A stretch of 64,000 nt of DNA, taken from positions 62,001 through 126,000 of the forward strand of contig NZ_NISX01000012.1 in assembly GCF_002591895.1 (NCBI RefSeq), in the 5' to 3' direction. Positions 1 to 8,794 of the stretch are shown here, piece after piece. Origin of the DNA: Lacimicrobium alkaliphilum. GTDB lineage: Bacteria; Pseudomonadota; Gammaproteobacteria; Enterobacterales; Alteromonadaceae. The translations under genes were made by a program, and so were the position numbers. The notes beneath the pieces are model-generated. The model saw nothing but the letters and a program-made list of their open reading frames with translations, ran no database searches and had not been told where the DNA came from. Each line of letters begins with the position of its first letter. Position 1 is the first letter of the stretch.

Positions 1-2
1 TC

Positions 3-515
3 GGCGCATTGGTGCACCTGTGTTATCAGCATTTTGGCTGGCTGCAACAGCCCAACCAGCTGGCCTGGCAGGCGCCCGAGACTGACGGTTCGCTGTTTGC
101 CTGGGCTAAAGATCAATTACTTACCATTGGGGCGATTTTCTTTATCATATTCGCCCTTGTCAGCCTGCTCTGGCTGCTCAGAAAACTGGGGGTTGAAAAG
201 CTATTGCACTGGGCGTTGTTCCCATTGCTGCGGCTTTTGGGAATAGGCCGCGACGCAGCCAATATCACTATTATCGGCATCACCATGGGGCTGAGCTTTG
301 GCGCTGGCATTCTGCTGAATGAAGTGGGTAAGGGCAAGCTGAATAAACGGGATGTGTTGTTAACGGTGAGTTTTCTTGGCCTCTGCCATAGCCTGATTGA
401 AGACACGTTACTGGTGATGCTGCTCGGCGCCCATTTGTCGGCAATACTCTGGGCAAGGCTGGCGTTCTCTGTTATCACCATTGCAATAATGGCAAGATTG
501 CTACCCAAGGCCTGA
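3..515 (+). CDS. Nucleoside-recognition (Gate) domain membrane protein, C-terminal part
   Basis: The reading frame is open to the left edge, so this is the 3' part of a gene that starts outside the window; the in-frame TTG at 9 is not a convincing start. The visible 170 or so residues contain a hydrophobic segment (near residues 38-58 after that TTG), then a small-residue-rich stretch with FGAGILLNEVGKG and a following hydrophobic hairpin with CHSLIEDTLL. That pattern is typical of the Gate domain of nucleoside-recognition / spore-maturation-like membrane proteins. These are inner-membrane proteins whose transported substrate is usually unknown. The gene converges on the GH3 gene. Family assignment is by recalled motif only. 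Confidence 0.6.
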   Translation, partial: GALVHLCYQHFGWLQQPNQLAWQAPETDGSLFAWAKDQLLTIGAIFFIIFALVSLLWLLRKLGVEKLLHWALFPLLRLLGIGRDAANITIIGITMGLSFGAGILLNEVGKGKLNKRDVLLTVSFLGLCHSLIEDTLLVMLLGAHLSAILWARLAFSVITIAIMARLLPKA

Positions 516-532
516 GTCTCTTAGCTGAATTT

Positions 533-566
533 GCTGACCTTCCGGCTTGTGCGCCAGGAGGTCAGC
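533..566. terminator. Possible bidirectional terminator hairpin between convergent genes
   Basis: An 8-bp perfect inverted repeat, GCTGACCT at 533-540 and AGGTCAGC at 559-566, lies between the stop of the Gate-domain gene and the end of the GH3 gene. There is no clear T-tract on either side, so intrinsic termination is only a possibility. Confidence 0.35.
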
Positions 567-576
567 TGGTAGGTAT

Positions 577-3126
577 TCAGGGTCCCGGGTTGCCACACTT
601 AATTGAGGGACTTTCGACATCAGGTCGGATAGAGATCTTCGATAAGCTCAGGCTTGCCGTACCCTTGCTGGTCAGAATAAATGGACTGAATACTCCGGCC
701 AGTTCTTGCGCATCACGAAAGCAGGCCAGTCCGATACTGAGTGTCTGCCATTTGTCTGCAGGCATGGATTGTAACTGCTCAGTTATATCCACTCCGGCAC
801 CACAATCCGGGCCGCAATCCATCCCGAGTATTACGGCTTTAGTTGGTTTATTCTGCACCAGTATATCCATACTCAGTGCGCCACTGCGCTCAAGATAGCT
901 GCGCAGGTCCTGTGGGAAGGGCGCACCAATTCTCACCTGCCCTGACGCTGAGCCATCAAAAATTATACTTCGGGCATCTTCCTGTACAAATCTGTCCATG
1001 GTGCGCATTTTTACCGGGCCAGCGGTCATTACGGCACTGGTGACCGCGGTCTGATTTTGTGCGGTGCCAATACTCATAGACCATGGCGCACGGATCGCAT
1101 TCTCAAGCAGCGCTAAAGGTTCTAATTCGGAGCTATCGGCATCGACACTTTCATCCAGTGTGTCACTGAGTATATTTTTTTCACCATAACGCAGTCCAAA
1201 GCCATAGGGCAGTAAGGGCTGGTAGTCATCATCGCCGATATTAACGGTGGCTTGCTCCGGCGTTGCCGGCCAGGAGAAAGACAGTTTGCCGTTAAAATCA
1301 TATCGGATATTTCCCTCATTATCGGCGAGTAATACATCCGCCACGCCCTGACCTTCTGAGCCGGGCAGCCAGGCTGCTACAAATGCGTCAGAGGCATTCA
1401 GCTCAGGGTTAACCCACATCGGCCGACCACTTAAAAATACGGATACGACCGGGATATTTTGTTGTTTCAGTTTGCGCAGTAGCGCTAAATCCCGTTTATT
1501 GCCGCGTTGGTATTCGAGATTAGCCAAATCGCCATTTCCTTCGGCGTACGGCTCTTCACCAAATACGACGATGGCAACATCCGGTGTCTGACTGAAACTG
1601 CCATCTACTGACAGTTCTGCTTTACCGCCGGCGGCGTTTACAGCCTCAGAGATCCCGCCATAGATGGAGGTACCTCCGGGAAAGTCAGTATTTTTATTGC
1701 CCGTACCCTGCCAGGTAATCGTCCAGCCACCAGACTGCTTACCAATATTGTCGGCGCCATCACCTGCAACAAGAATGTGCTGATTGGGATCAAGGGGTAA
1801 TAACTGGCCTTTATTTTTCAGTAACACCAGTGATGCCCGCACAGCCTGGCGGGCAATCTGGCGATGTTCAGGGTGTCCGATCAGTGTGCTGTCACCAGCC
1901 AGTGGACGGTTGGCCGGTGAGGGTTTGTTGAAAAGTCCGGCTCTGAGTTTTACACGTAAGACCCGGCTGACGGCATCATTCAGGCGTGATAAGGGAATAA
2001 CCCCTTCTCTGACCTGATTAACCGTATTTTCAAGCAGAGGTTTCCACGCATTGGTTGGCACCATAAATACATCCAGGCCGGCATTAATCGCCGCCGGGCA
2101 GTTGTCATTGCTACAACCTGAGATTTGGCCATGGCCATTCCAGTCGCCAACCACAAACCCATCAAAGCCCATACGTTCTTTCAGCACTTTCGTAAGCAGG
2201 TACTCACTACCATGTAATTTCTTGCCATGCCAGCTGTTAAAGGAAGCCATCACCGACTGAGCTCCGGCTCTCAGGCCGCCCACATAGCCCTGAGCGTGGA
2301 TCTCATAGAGTTCCTGTTCACTGGCCAGGTTGTTGCCCTGATCATCACCACCTTGTGTACCGCCATCCCCGACGAAGTGTTTTACTGTGCTGAGCACCTT
2401 ATGTTGAGAAAGGAAATTATCGTCACGGCCTTGCAGACCTTTAACGATGGCATAGGCGTAATCGCGCACAATTTCAGGGTCTTCGGAGTAGGCTTCGTAG
2501 GTGCGCCCCCATCGATCATCGCGGGTTACCGCCACAGTGGGTGCAAATATCCAGTCAATACCTGTGGCAGCGACTTCTTTAGCGGTAGCATCGGCAATTT
2601 TTTCTATCAGCTGAGGGTTATTGGCAGCGCCCAGACCAATATTGTGCGGAAATAACGTAGCGCCAATCACATTGTTATGCCCGTGCACCGCATCGGTTCC
2701 CCACATGGTGGGGATCGTGCTGCCATCTAGTGAATCATCCACGGAGGCCTGATAGAGCGCTTCGGCCAGGTCGATCCAATCCTGTACAGAGGCATGTTTG
2801 TTGTTGTCAGGAAAAGCGCCGCCCCCGTTCAGATACGAGCCAAATCCATAGCGACGCATGTCGGCAACGCTGATATCACGAATTTCCGGCTGTATCAGCT
2901 GTGCGACTTTCTGTTCCAGCGTCATACCTGCAAGAAGTTTCTTGACCTGAGTTTCGGTGTCCTTACTCTGTTTGACCTCTGACTCAATATGAGGCCAGTA
3001 ATCCGGTACAACTTTTTGGTTTGCCAGTGGCGTCTGGTCAATGTCTGCAGGCCCGCTGCAGGCTGCAATACCGCCCAGACTCAATGCGCCCAAAAGGACT
3101 GATGTAGTATATTTAAGTCGCATCAT
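577..3126 (-). CDS. GH3 exo-beta-glucan glucohydrolase / beta-glucosidase, lipoprotein (ExoP-like)
   Basis: This is an 849-residue glycoside hydrolase family 3 enzyme predicted to remove glucose from beta-1,3/1,4-glucans or cello-oligosaccharides. The start at 3126 is chosen because AGGAGGGG sits just upstream and the ATG overlaps the porter stop (ATGA); an adjacent second ATG at 3123 is equally possible. The N-terminus is a lipoprotein signal with lipobox IAAC. The two GH3 catalytic domains follow, with KHFVGDGGT and the nucleophile Asp in GFVVGDWNG near residue 328. An extra C-terminal domain of roughly 200 residues makes the protein longer than plain BglX enzymes and resembles the marine ExoP type (about 840 residues). 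It is cotranscribed with the upstream porter. Linkage specificity cannot be read from the sequence. Confidence 0.9.
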   Translation of the reverse strand: MMRLKYTTSVLLGALSLGGIAACSGPADIDQTPLANQKVVPDYWPHIESEVKQSKDTETQVKKLLAGMTLEQKVAQLIQPEIRDISVADMRRYGFGSYLNGGGAFPDNNKHASVQDWIDLAEALYQASVDDSLDGSTIPTMWGTDAVHGHNNVIGATLFPHNIGLGAANNPQLIEKIADATAKEVAATGIDWIFAPTVAVTRDDRWGRTYEAYSEDPEIVRDYAYAIVKGLQGRDDNFLSQHKVLSTVKHFVGDGGTQGGDDQGNNLASEQELYEIHAQGYVGGLRAGAQSVMASFNSWHGKKLHGSEYLLTKVLKERMGFDGFVVGDWNGHGQISGCSNDNCPAAINAGLDVFMVPTNAWKPLLENTVNQVREGVIPLSRLNDAVSRVLRVKLRAGLFNKPSPANRPLAGDSTLIGHPEHRQIARQAVRASLVLLKNKGQLLPLDPNQHILVAGDGADNIGKQSGGWTITWQGTGNKNTDFPGGTSIYGGISEAVNAAGGKAELSVDGSFSQTPDVAIVVFGEEPYAEGNGDLANLEYQRGNKRDLALLRKLKQQNIPVVSVFLSGRPMWVNPELNASDAFVAAWLPGSEGQGVADVLLADNEGNIRYDFNGKLSFSWPATPEQATVNIGDDDYQPLLPYGFGLRYGEKNILSDTLDESVDADSSELEPLALLENAIRAPWSMSIGTAQNQTAVTSAVMTAGPVKMRTMDRFVQEDARSIIFDGSASGQVRIGAPFPQDLRSYLERSGALSMDILVQNKPTKAVILGMDCGPDCGAGVDITEQLQSMPADKWQTLSIGLACFRDAQELAGVFSPFILTSKGTASLSLSKISIRPDVESPSIKCGNPGP

Positions 3127-4391
3127 ATCCCCTCCTGAATGGTTTCGTTTGCCTTCCTGGCGCGGATTGCCGCCCCCGCCAGACCATAGAAGCCGATATA
3201 CAGATAACACAGCATTGGCAGTAAGAAGGACAGTTGCAGACCAATACTATCAGCCAGTATGCCCTGTAACAGCGGCACAATGGCACCACCTACTATGGCC
3301 AGACAAAGCAGGCCGGAACCGCGGCTGGTGTCTTTGCCCAGACCTTTTAAGGCGAGGCTGAATATGGTGGGAAACATGATGGAGTTACACAATCCCACCA
3401 ACAACACACTCCACATTGCCAGTTGCCCTGAGCTGAAAATACTCACCAGCAGCAAGGCTATCGAGGCCGCGCTGTTGAAGCCCAACAATTTCCCCGGCGT
3501 GATTTTTTGCATCAGTATTGCGCCAATAAAACGGCCTACCATGGCACCACCCCAGTAATAGGCAATATATTTGGATGCCTGGCCTTCACTCATGCCCATC
3601 ACACTGTCTTCGCCGAGGTAGTTAACCAGAAAACTACCAATAGATACTTCGGCCCCGACATAAAGGAAGATTCCCAGAGCTCCGAGGATCAGGTGTGGGT
3701 AGTTTTTAAGGGGGGCTTTAGCTTTAGAGTCGAGCAGGTCGGCGGCACTGGGTACATGGTTACCGGTTTCAGGCAGACGCATTCTGACCAGAAAAGCGGC
3801 CAGTCCGATAAGAACAAGGGCCAGACCGATATAGGGTACGATCACCGAATCGGCAGACTGAACGCTGCCTTCTGCATGGGAAAATATCAGTATGCCACCG
3901 ATCACCGGCGCCACCGTGGTACCTAAAGAGTTAAAAGCCTGAGTCATGGTCAGTCTGGACTCGGCGGTATCCGGATCGCCCAGCAGGGTCACCAGTGGAT
4001 TAGCGGCTACCTGCAAAATAGTTACGCCGGCAGCCAGAATAAACAGCGCCCCCAGAAACATCCAGTAAGTGGTGTACAACGCCGAGGGGATAAACAGCAG
4101 ACAACCGGCCGCCGCAGTAAGCAGGCCCAGACCAATGCCTTTCTGGAAGCCTATCTTATCGACGATACGCCCCGCTGGTACAGAGACCAGGAAATAGGCC
4201 ATAAAAAAGCAAAACTGCACCAGCATCGCCTGGGTATAACTGAGACTGAATACACTCTTCAGATGCGGGATCAGAATATCGTTCAGTGCGGTGATAAATC
4301 CCCACATAAAAAACAATGCTGTGAGTGAAATCATTGCCATCGGCAGACTATTACTGCGCAATGGCTGTTGAGGTGGTATTGAAGTTGTCAT
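3123..4391 (-). CDS. FucP/GluP-type MFS sugar transporter
   Basis: The product is a 422-residue major facilitator of the FucP / glucose-galactose porter group, with about 12 membrane segments. The N-terminal block [18 protein letters not shown] is the signature of this group. It would import a hexose (probably glucose, from context) across the inner membrane by H+ or Na+ symport. It is the first gene of a two-gene unit with the GH3 lipoprotein and shares an ATGA overlap with it. A second, clearly related paralogue lies at 52790-54043 in the mannan locus, so the pair probably divided substrates. A LacI-type operator and a sigma70-like promoter lie directly upstream. Confidence 0.88.
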   Translation of the reverse strand: MTTSIPPQQPLRSNSLPMAMISLTALFFMWGFITALNDILIPHLKSVFSLSYTQAMLVQFCFFMAYFLVSVPAGRIVDKIGFQKGIGLGLLTAAAGCLLFIPSALYTTYWMFLGALFILAAGVTILQVAANPLVTLLGDPDTAESRLTMTQAFNSLGTTVAPVIGGILIFSHAEGSVQSADSVIVPYIGLALVLIGLAAFLVRMRLPETGNHVPSAADLLDSKAKAPLKNYPHLILGALGIFLYVGAEVSIGSFLVNYLGEDSVMGMSEGQASKYIAYYWGGAMVGRFIGAILMQKITPGKLLGFNSAASIALLLVSIFSSGQLAMWSVLLVGLCNSIMFPTIFSLALKGLGKDTSRGSGLLCLAIVGGAIVPLLQGILADSIGLQLSFLLPMLCYLYIGFYGLAGAAIRARKANETIQEGI

Positions 4392-4471
4392 ACAGGTGCC
4401 TTTTTTGAAGCCAGTCTTTGCAGCCGGTCATCTTCACATTGACCATTGACTAACATTAGGTTTACACTTTG

Positions 4472-4485
4472 TGAAAGCGCTTACA
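4472..4485. promoter_or_regulatory. LacI-family operator in the GH3/GH1 divergon
   Basis: TGAAAGCGCTTACA (minus strand TGTAAGCGCTTTCA) is a near-perfect palindrome with a central CG, the form bound by many LacI/CcpA-type repressors. It sits between the divergent porter-GH3 and GH1-symporter-lacI units and abuts the minus-strand -10. The same word occurs upstream of the TonB receptor at 17048-17061. The LacI protein encoded at 7345-8346 is the obvious candidate ligand. Confidence 0.75.
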
Positions 4486-4514
4486 TTTGTAGCATCATGA
4501 AATCCGTTGTGCAA
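4486..4514 (-). promoter_or_regulatory. Predicted sigma70 promoter for the porter-GH3 operon
   Basis: On the minus strand, TTGCAC (4514-4509) and TACAAA (4491-4486) are separated by 17 bp. The operator follows immediately, so a bound repressor would cover the region from -10 to +1. Both hexamers are imperfect. No equally good promoter was found for the plus-strand GH1 gene. Confidence 0.45.
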
Positions 4515-4583
4515 CAAATTATCAACATTTGCCTTTTGAATTTGAGGCGCTGAACAGCAACAGCTAACGACCATCGAAAACAG

Positions 4584-5978
4584 GTGAAACAGGACAGAAC
4601 ATTGATTAACAAGGCAATTACATTACCGGCAACGTCCCCTTTGCTTAAAAATGACTTCATTTTTGGTGTGGCGACCGCTTCTTTTCAGATTGAAGGAGCG
4701 GCAGATTCCAGGCTGGATACGATCTGGGATACATTTTGTGCTACGCCGGGCAAGATCCGGGATGGTTCCGATGGTAAAACCGCCTGTGAACATGTATCTC
4801 ACTGGGAGGAGGACCTCAGATTGATCCGCTCCATGGGGGTGGATGCCTATCGCTTTTCTGTATCCTGGGCCAGGGTTATACATGCCGATGGAAGTGTGAA
4901 CCAGCAGGGACTGGATTTTTACATCGCCTTGCTGGACCGCCTCAACGAATATGCAATCAAGCCCTTTGTTACGCTGTATCACTGGGATTTACCCCAGTAT
5001 CTGGAAGATCAGGGGGGATGGCTGAATCGTGAGACGGCCTACAAATTCCGCGATTATGCGGATCGGGTATCACGGGCTTTCGGTGACAGAGTGCACTCCT
5101 ATGCCACGCTGAATGAGCCGTTCTGTAGCGCTTATCTGGGTTATGAGGCTGGTATTCATGCGCCAGGCCATAAGAGTCGCGCCTACGGTAAACAGGCTGC
5201 ACACCATTTGCTGCTTGCCCATGGTCTGGCCATGGAAGTACTGGAGCGAAATGCTCCCGAAGCGCTGAATGGCATCGTATTGAATTTCAGCCCCTGTTAT
5301 CCGGAGTCTGATTCAGCAGAAGATATTGAGGCGGCAAACATGGCCGATGAGTATTTCAATCATTGGTATCTGCAGCCGCTGTTAGAGCAACGTTATCCGG
5401 ATGTACTGGAAAAGCTGCCCCGGAGTGAACACCCACCAGTGATGCCCGGAGATATGGCCATAATTGGCCATAAGCTGGACTATATTGGCATTAATTATTA
5501 TACCCGTGAACGCTATCAGGCATCGGCCTCGGAGCTGTTTGAAAAACTTGAGCATGAGCAGCAGCCATTAACCGATATGGGGTGGGAAGTGTTTCCTCAG
5601 GGGTTGACAGATCTGCTGCTGGATTACCATCAACGCTATCTTCTGCCACCTGTATATATCACCGAAAACGGTGCGGCCATGGTGGACAAGCTGGTGGATG
5701 GCAAAGTGGATGATCCTGAACGTCTGGCCTATCTGCAAAGTCATTTACAGGCCGTTGATGATGCGGCCATGCAGGGCGTTGACGTGCGAGGTTACTTTGC
5801 CTGGAGCCTGATGGACAATTTTGAATGGGCTGAAGGGTACCTGAAACGCTTTGGTATCGTCTATGTAGACTATGAGAGCCAGCAGCGTATTATCAAATCC
5901 AGTGGCTACGCCTACAGGGACTTTCTGCTGCAAAAGGCAGAGCAAGGTGCAGGTAAACAACAAGCGGGAGCACGCTGA
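4584..5978 (+). CDS. GH1 beta-glucosidase
   Basis: This is a 464-residue glycoside hydrolase family 1 enzyme, of normal family length. The retaining catalytic pair is visible: acid/base Glu178 in TLNEP and nucleophile Glu361 in YITENG, with the N-terminal FGVATASFQIEG block. No signal peptide is seen, so it should act in the cytoplasm on cellobiose or other beta-glucosides brought in by the adjacent GPH symporter. The GTG at 4584 gives the longest frame; a TTG at 4602 has a better-spaced AGGA and may be the true start. It is the first gene of GH1-symporter-lacI, with its stop abutting the symporter ATG. Confidence 0.92.
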   Translation: MKQDRTLINKAITLPATSPLLKNDFIFGVATASFQIEGAADSRLDTIWDTFCATPGKIRDGSDGKTACEHVSHWEEDLRLIRSMGVDAYRFSVSWARVIHADGSVNQQGLDFYIALLDRLNEYAIKPFVTLYHWDLPQYLEDQGGWLNRETAYKFRDYADRVSRAFGDRVHSYATLNEPFCSAYLGYEAGIHAPGHKSRAYGKQAAHHLLLAHGLAMEVLERNAPEALNGIVLNFSPCYPESDSAEDIEAANMADEYFNHWYLQPLLEQRYPDVLEKLPRSEHPPVMPGDMAIIGHKLDYIGINYYTRERYQASASELFEKLEHEQQPLTDMGWEVFPQGLTDLLLDYHQRYLLPPVYITENGAAMVDKLVDGKVDDPERLAYLQSHLQAVDDAAMQGVDVRGYFAWSLMDNFEWAEGYLKRFGIVYVDYESQQRIIKSSGYAYRDFLLQKAEQGAGKQQAGAR

Positions 5979-7310
5979 ATGGCTTTGTCGGTAAAAGAAA
6001 AAGTCGCCTATGGGCTTGGGGATACGGCCAGCAATATTGTCTTTCAGTCGGTAATGCTGTTTCTGTCATTCTTCTATACGGATGTGTTCGGCATTTCCCC
6101 GGCCATTGTCGGTACCTTATTTTTAGTGGTGCGTATATTTGATGCCGTGACCGACCCACTAATGGGCGCTATTAATGATCGTACCAACAGCCGGCATGGT
6201 AAATTCCGACCCTATTTGCTGTGGCTGGCGGTGCCTTTTGGGTTGATAAGTGTACTCGCCTTTACCACACCGGATCTATCCGCCGACGGCAAAGTGATTT
6301 ATGCCTTTGTCACGTATGGCCTGCTGATGCTGGCCTATACCGCCATTAACATTCCGTACTCAGCTCTGGGGGGCGTGCTGACCGCCGACCCTGGCGAACG
6401 GGTTTCGGTGCAGTCTTATCGATTTGTGTTCGGTATGCTCGGGGGCTTATTGGTGACCGCCTTTACCCTGCCGCTGGTGGACTGGTTTGGCAAAGGAGAC
6501 AAGGCCCTCGGTTATCAGCTTACCATCGCTGCAATGAGTGCCATTGGCGTAATATTTTTCTGGTTGTGCTTTGCAGGTACCAAGGAGCGCATTTTTCCAC
6601 CTGCTCAGCAGAAGTCGTCTTTCAGACAGGATATGGCGGCTCTGTGGCAGAATGATCAGTGGCGGGTATTGTGTGTTGCCGCGATCCTGGTGCTCTTTGG
6701 TATGGTGATTCGTAATACCCTGGCGATTTATTATGTGAAGTATTTTCTTGGCCGGGAAGACCTGATCACCCTTTTTGTCACACTGGGCATGATAGGTAAT
6801 ATTCTCGGTTGTGCTATGGCCCAGGGCATCGCAAAACGGCTATGTAAAGTGAAGGCGTATATCTACATTCAACTGATCGCTGCGGTACTTTGCGTGGCCG
6901 CATTCTTTGTGGATTCAGAGCAGTTGATACTGGCATTTGTCATCTATATTGCCTGGTGTTTTGTGTTGCAGATGGGCACGCCGTTGCTTTGGGCCAAAAT
7001 GGCAGACATTGTCGATTATGGTCAGTGGCGCACCGGGCTGCGGATTACCGGCATGACATACTCGTCCATCGTGTTTTTTATCAAACTTGGATTAGCGTTA
7101 GGTGGGGCTGTGGCTGGATGGTTGCTGGCCTATTATGGTTACGAGCCAAATCAGGTACAATCTGAGCAGACCCGACAGGGGATTCTCCATTCATTCACAT
7201 TGTTACCGGCGATTACTTTTGTATTGGTGGCTGTAGTGATGAAATTTTATAAACTTAACGACGCTAAAGTGGTGCGGGTCAGAAACGAACTGGAAAAGAC
7301 CGCCACGTAA
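5979..7310 (+). CDS. GPH-family (MelB-like) glycoside:cation symporter
   Basis: The 443-residue product has about 12 membrane segments. Its N-terminus, with YGLGDTASNIVFQ and later DAVTDPLMGAINDRT, is characteristic of the glycoside-pentoside-hexuronide:cation symporter family (MelB, YicJ). These import di- and oligosaccharides with Na+ or H+. Its ATG follows the GH1 stop with no gap, so translation is probably coupled. The expected substrate is a beta-glucoside that GH1 then cleaves. This gives the locus two inner-membrane routes: this oligosaccharide symporter, and the FucP-type monosaccharide porter paired with the exo-acting GH3. Confidence 0.88.
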   Translation: MALSVKEKVAYGLGDTASNIVFQSVMLFLSFFYTDVFGISPAIVGTLFLVVRIFDAVTDPLMGAINDRTNSRHGKFRPYLLWLAVPFGLISVLAFTTPDLSADGKVIYAFVTYGLLMLAYTAINIPYSALGGVLTADPGERVSVQSYRFVFGMLGGLLVTAFTLPLVDWFGKGDKALGYQLTIAAMSAIGVIFFWLCFAGTKERIFPPAQQKSSFRQDMAALWQNDQWRVLCVAAILVLFGMVIRNTLAIYYVKYFLGREDLITLFVTLGMIGNILGCAMAQGIAKRLCKVKAYIYIQLIAAVLCVAAFFVDSEQLILAFVIYIAWCFVLQMGTPLLWAKMADIVDYGQWRTGLRITGMTYSSIVFFIKLGLALGGAVAGWLLAYYGYEPNQVQSEQTRQGILHSFTLLPAITFVLVAVVMKFYKLNDAKVVRVRNELEKTAT

Positions 7311-7344
7311 ACACGAACAATAATAACAGGGTATTGAAGGATTC

Positions 7345-8346
7345 ATGGCAACCATATATCAGGTCTCGGAATTGGCAGGGGTGTCACTGGCGACGGTATC
7401 CCGGGTAATGAACGGAAACACGCGGGTCAGCGAAGCGAAGCGGACCAAAGTACTGGAGGCAATGAAAGAGCTGAATTACCGGCCTAACTCCATTGCTCAG
7501 TCACTGGCTTCCAATTGCACCAACAGTGTGGGTCTGCTGGTATCCGAATTATATGGGCCTTTTTTCGGTGAAATGATGAGCGGCGTAGAGGGAGAACTGC
7601 GTGCGGCGGGCAAGCACGTTATTGTTGCTGCTGGTCACAGTGATGAAGCCAGTGAAAAGGATGCCATCGAGTTTCTTATCAGCCGCAAATGTGACGCGCT
7701 GATTCTGCATGTGGATGCCGTGTCTGACCAATATCTGCTGGAATTGAATCAAAGTGGTACGCCTGTGGTGGTGATTAACCGCAGTATTCCGGGGCTGATG
7801 GAAAACTGCATTTGTCTGAATAACCAACTGGGGGGCTATCTGGCCACTAAAACCTTGCTGGAAATGGGCCATCGCAAGGTGGCGTATGTTTCCGGACCTA
7901 TGTGGAAGACCGACGTGCGCGATCGGGTTGCGGGACATCGCCGCGCCCTTCAGGAGTTTGATTGCGTGGTACCGGATTCGTTATTTATCGAAGGAGATTT
8001 CCACGAAGAGGGCGGAGTGAAGGCGATGTTGCAATTGTTGCAGCAGCCAGAACCCTTTACTGCGGTGGTATGCGCCAACGATGAAATGGCCTGCGGGGTA
8101 ATGAACTGTGCCCGTGACAATAATCTGGACGTGCCGGGTGATCTGTCAGTGATGGGCTTTGATAATGTAATTATGTCCCGCTACACCTTTCCCCATCTCA
8201 CTACTATTGATTTTCCTTCAGGGGAAATGGGGCGAATGGCTGCTAACTGGGTGCGTCAGCATATTTATCAGGACAGCAAGAAACCCGTACAGAACCTGTT
8301 CGAGCCAACGGTTGTGATGCGTGACTCGGTCAGGGGTTTAGCTTAA
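7345..8346 (+). CDS. LacI-family transcriptional regulator of the beta-glucoside locus
   Basis: This is a 333-residue LacI/GalR-type regulator. Residues about 4-25 form the helix-turn-helix (VSELAGVSLATVSRVMNG), followed by the hinge YRPNSIAQSLAS and a periplasmic-binding-like effector domain ending near FDNVIMSRYTFPHLTT. A GAAGGAT sequence precedes the ATG. It is the third gene of the GH1-symporter-lacI unit. The likely operator is TGTAAGCGCTTWCA, present at 4472-4485 and twice at 16813-17061, so it probably controls both the hydrolase genes and the distant TonB receptor. The effector would be glucose, cellobiose or a related sugar; that is inference. Confidence 0.9.
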   Translation: MATIYQVSELAGVSLATVSRVMNGNTRVSEAKRTKVLEAMKELNYRPNSIAQSLASNCTNSVGLLVSELYGPFFGEMMSGVEGELRAAGKHVIVAAGHSDEASEKDAIEFLISRKCDALILHVDAVSDQYLLELNQSGTPVVVINRSIPGLMENCICLNNQLGGYLATKTLLEMGHRKVAYVSGPMWKTDVRDRVAGHRRALQEFDCVVPDSLFIEGDFHEEGGVKAMLQLLQQPEPFTAVVCANDEMACGVMNCARDNNLDVPGDLSVMGFDNVIMSRYTFPHLTTIDFPSGEMGRMAANWVRQHIYQDSKKPVQNLFEPTVVMRDSVRGLA

Positions 8347-8407
8347 AACCGTCTCGACTCCCAGGGTGCTAGTTAATACCTCATCAAACACTCTGGCAAA
8401 TCAGATA

Positions 8408-8755
8408 GTTTGGCTTTCCCTGCAGGTATGACACACCGCCCCTGGTGTGCCAGTGACCTTTGCATTGGGCATCCCTGCCCAATGCCTTGCAGGCCGCTTT
8501 CCCGCCGTAACCGCGAATACAGCTTCCCGTTGCAGAAGCAGGCTTACCGCACTGGCGAACAGGGACGTTCTCCAGAGGCCGCCAGTTTTACATGGATGTT
8601 ACCTAAGGCCGGTGCGCTCAGTAAGCCTGCTTTGGAAACGGAATCAGAAGCTGTCCTGAGCGAAGGACTTTTAGGTTACCTTTGTGTCCTTACAAAGGTA
8701 ACTGGCTCGAAGGGACGAGAGACATTGAAGACAGGGAAGTCGATGTCTCGTTTAA
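8408..8755. repeat. Structured intergenic block of nested hairpins (REP-like mosaic)
   Basis: This non-coding block lies between convergent genes and consists of palindromes. CACACC/GGTGTG lies at 8432-8449. The arms GCATTGGGCA and TGCCCAATGC lie at 8462-8471 and 8476-8485. A long-range 12-bp pair, AAGCAGGCTTAC at 8536-8547 and GTAAGCCTGCTT at 8621-8632, is supported by CGCAC/GTGCG just inside. GTCCT/AGGAC lies at 8653-8668. GTTACCTTTG/CAAAGGTAAC lies at 8675-8702, CTCG/CGAG at 8706-8719, and GAGACAT/ATGTCTC at 8719-8749. A 124-codon plus-strand frame across it (8410-8784) is low-complexity and has no family features. The block resembles dispersed intergenic repeats of Alteromonadales, but no second copy was recognised in the window. 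Confidence 0.6.
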
Positions 8756-8794
8756 CTCAATTTGCAATAGTCAGATATCTTTAGCTGACGGTCA

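Noticed and set aside
113-508. A 131-codon minus-strand frame at the left edge
   Set aside because: It is the antisense shadow of the Gate-domain protein, which has clear membrane segments and family motifs on the plus strand.
3127-3210. N-terminal extension of the GH3 gene to 3210
   Set aside because: The extension overlaps the end of the porter gene and would bury the lipoprotein signal; the ATG at 3126 has a strong Shine-Dalgarno sequence and an ATGA overlap.
8410-8784. A 124-codon plus-strand frame in the gap after lacI
   Set aside because: It runs through nested palindromes, lacks a ribosome binding site and any recognisable domain, and overlapping frames of similar length occur there. 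It is treated as non-coding repeat.
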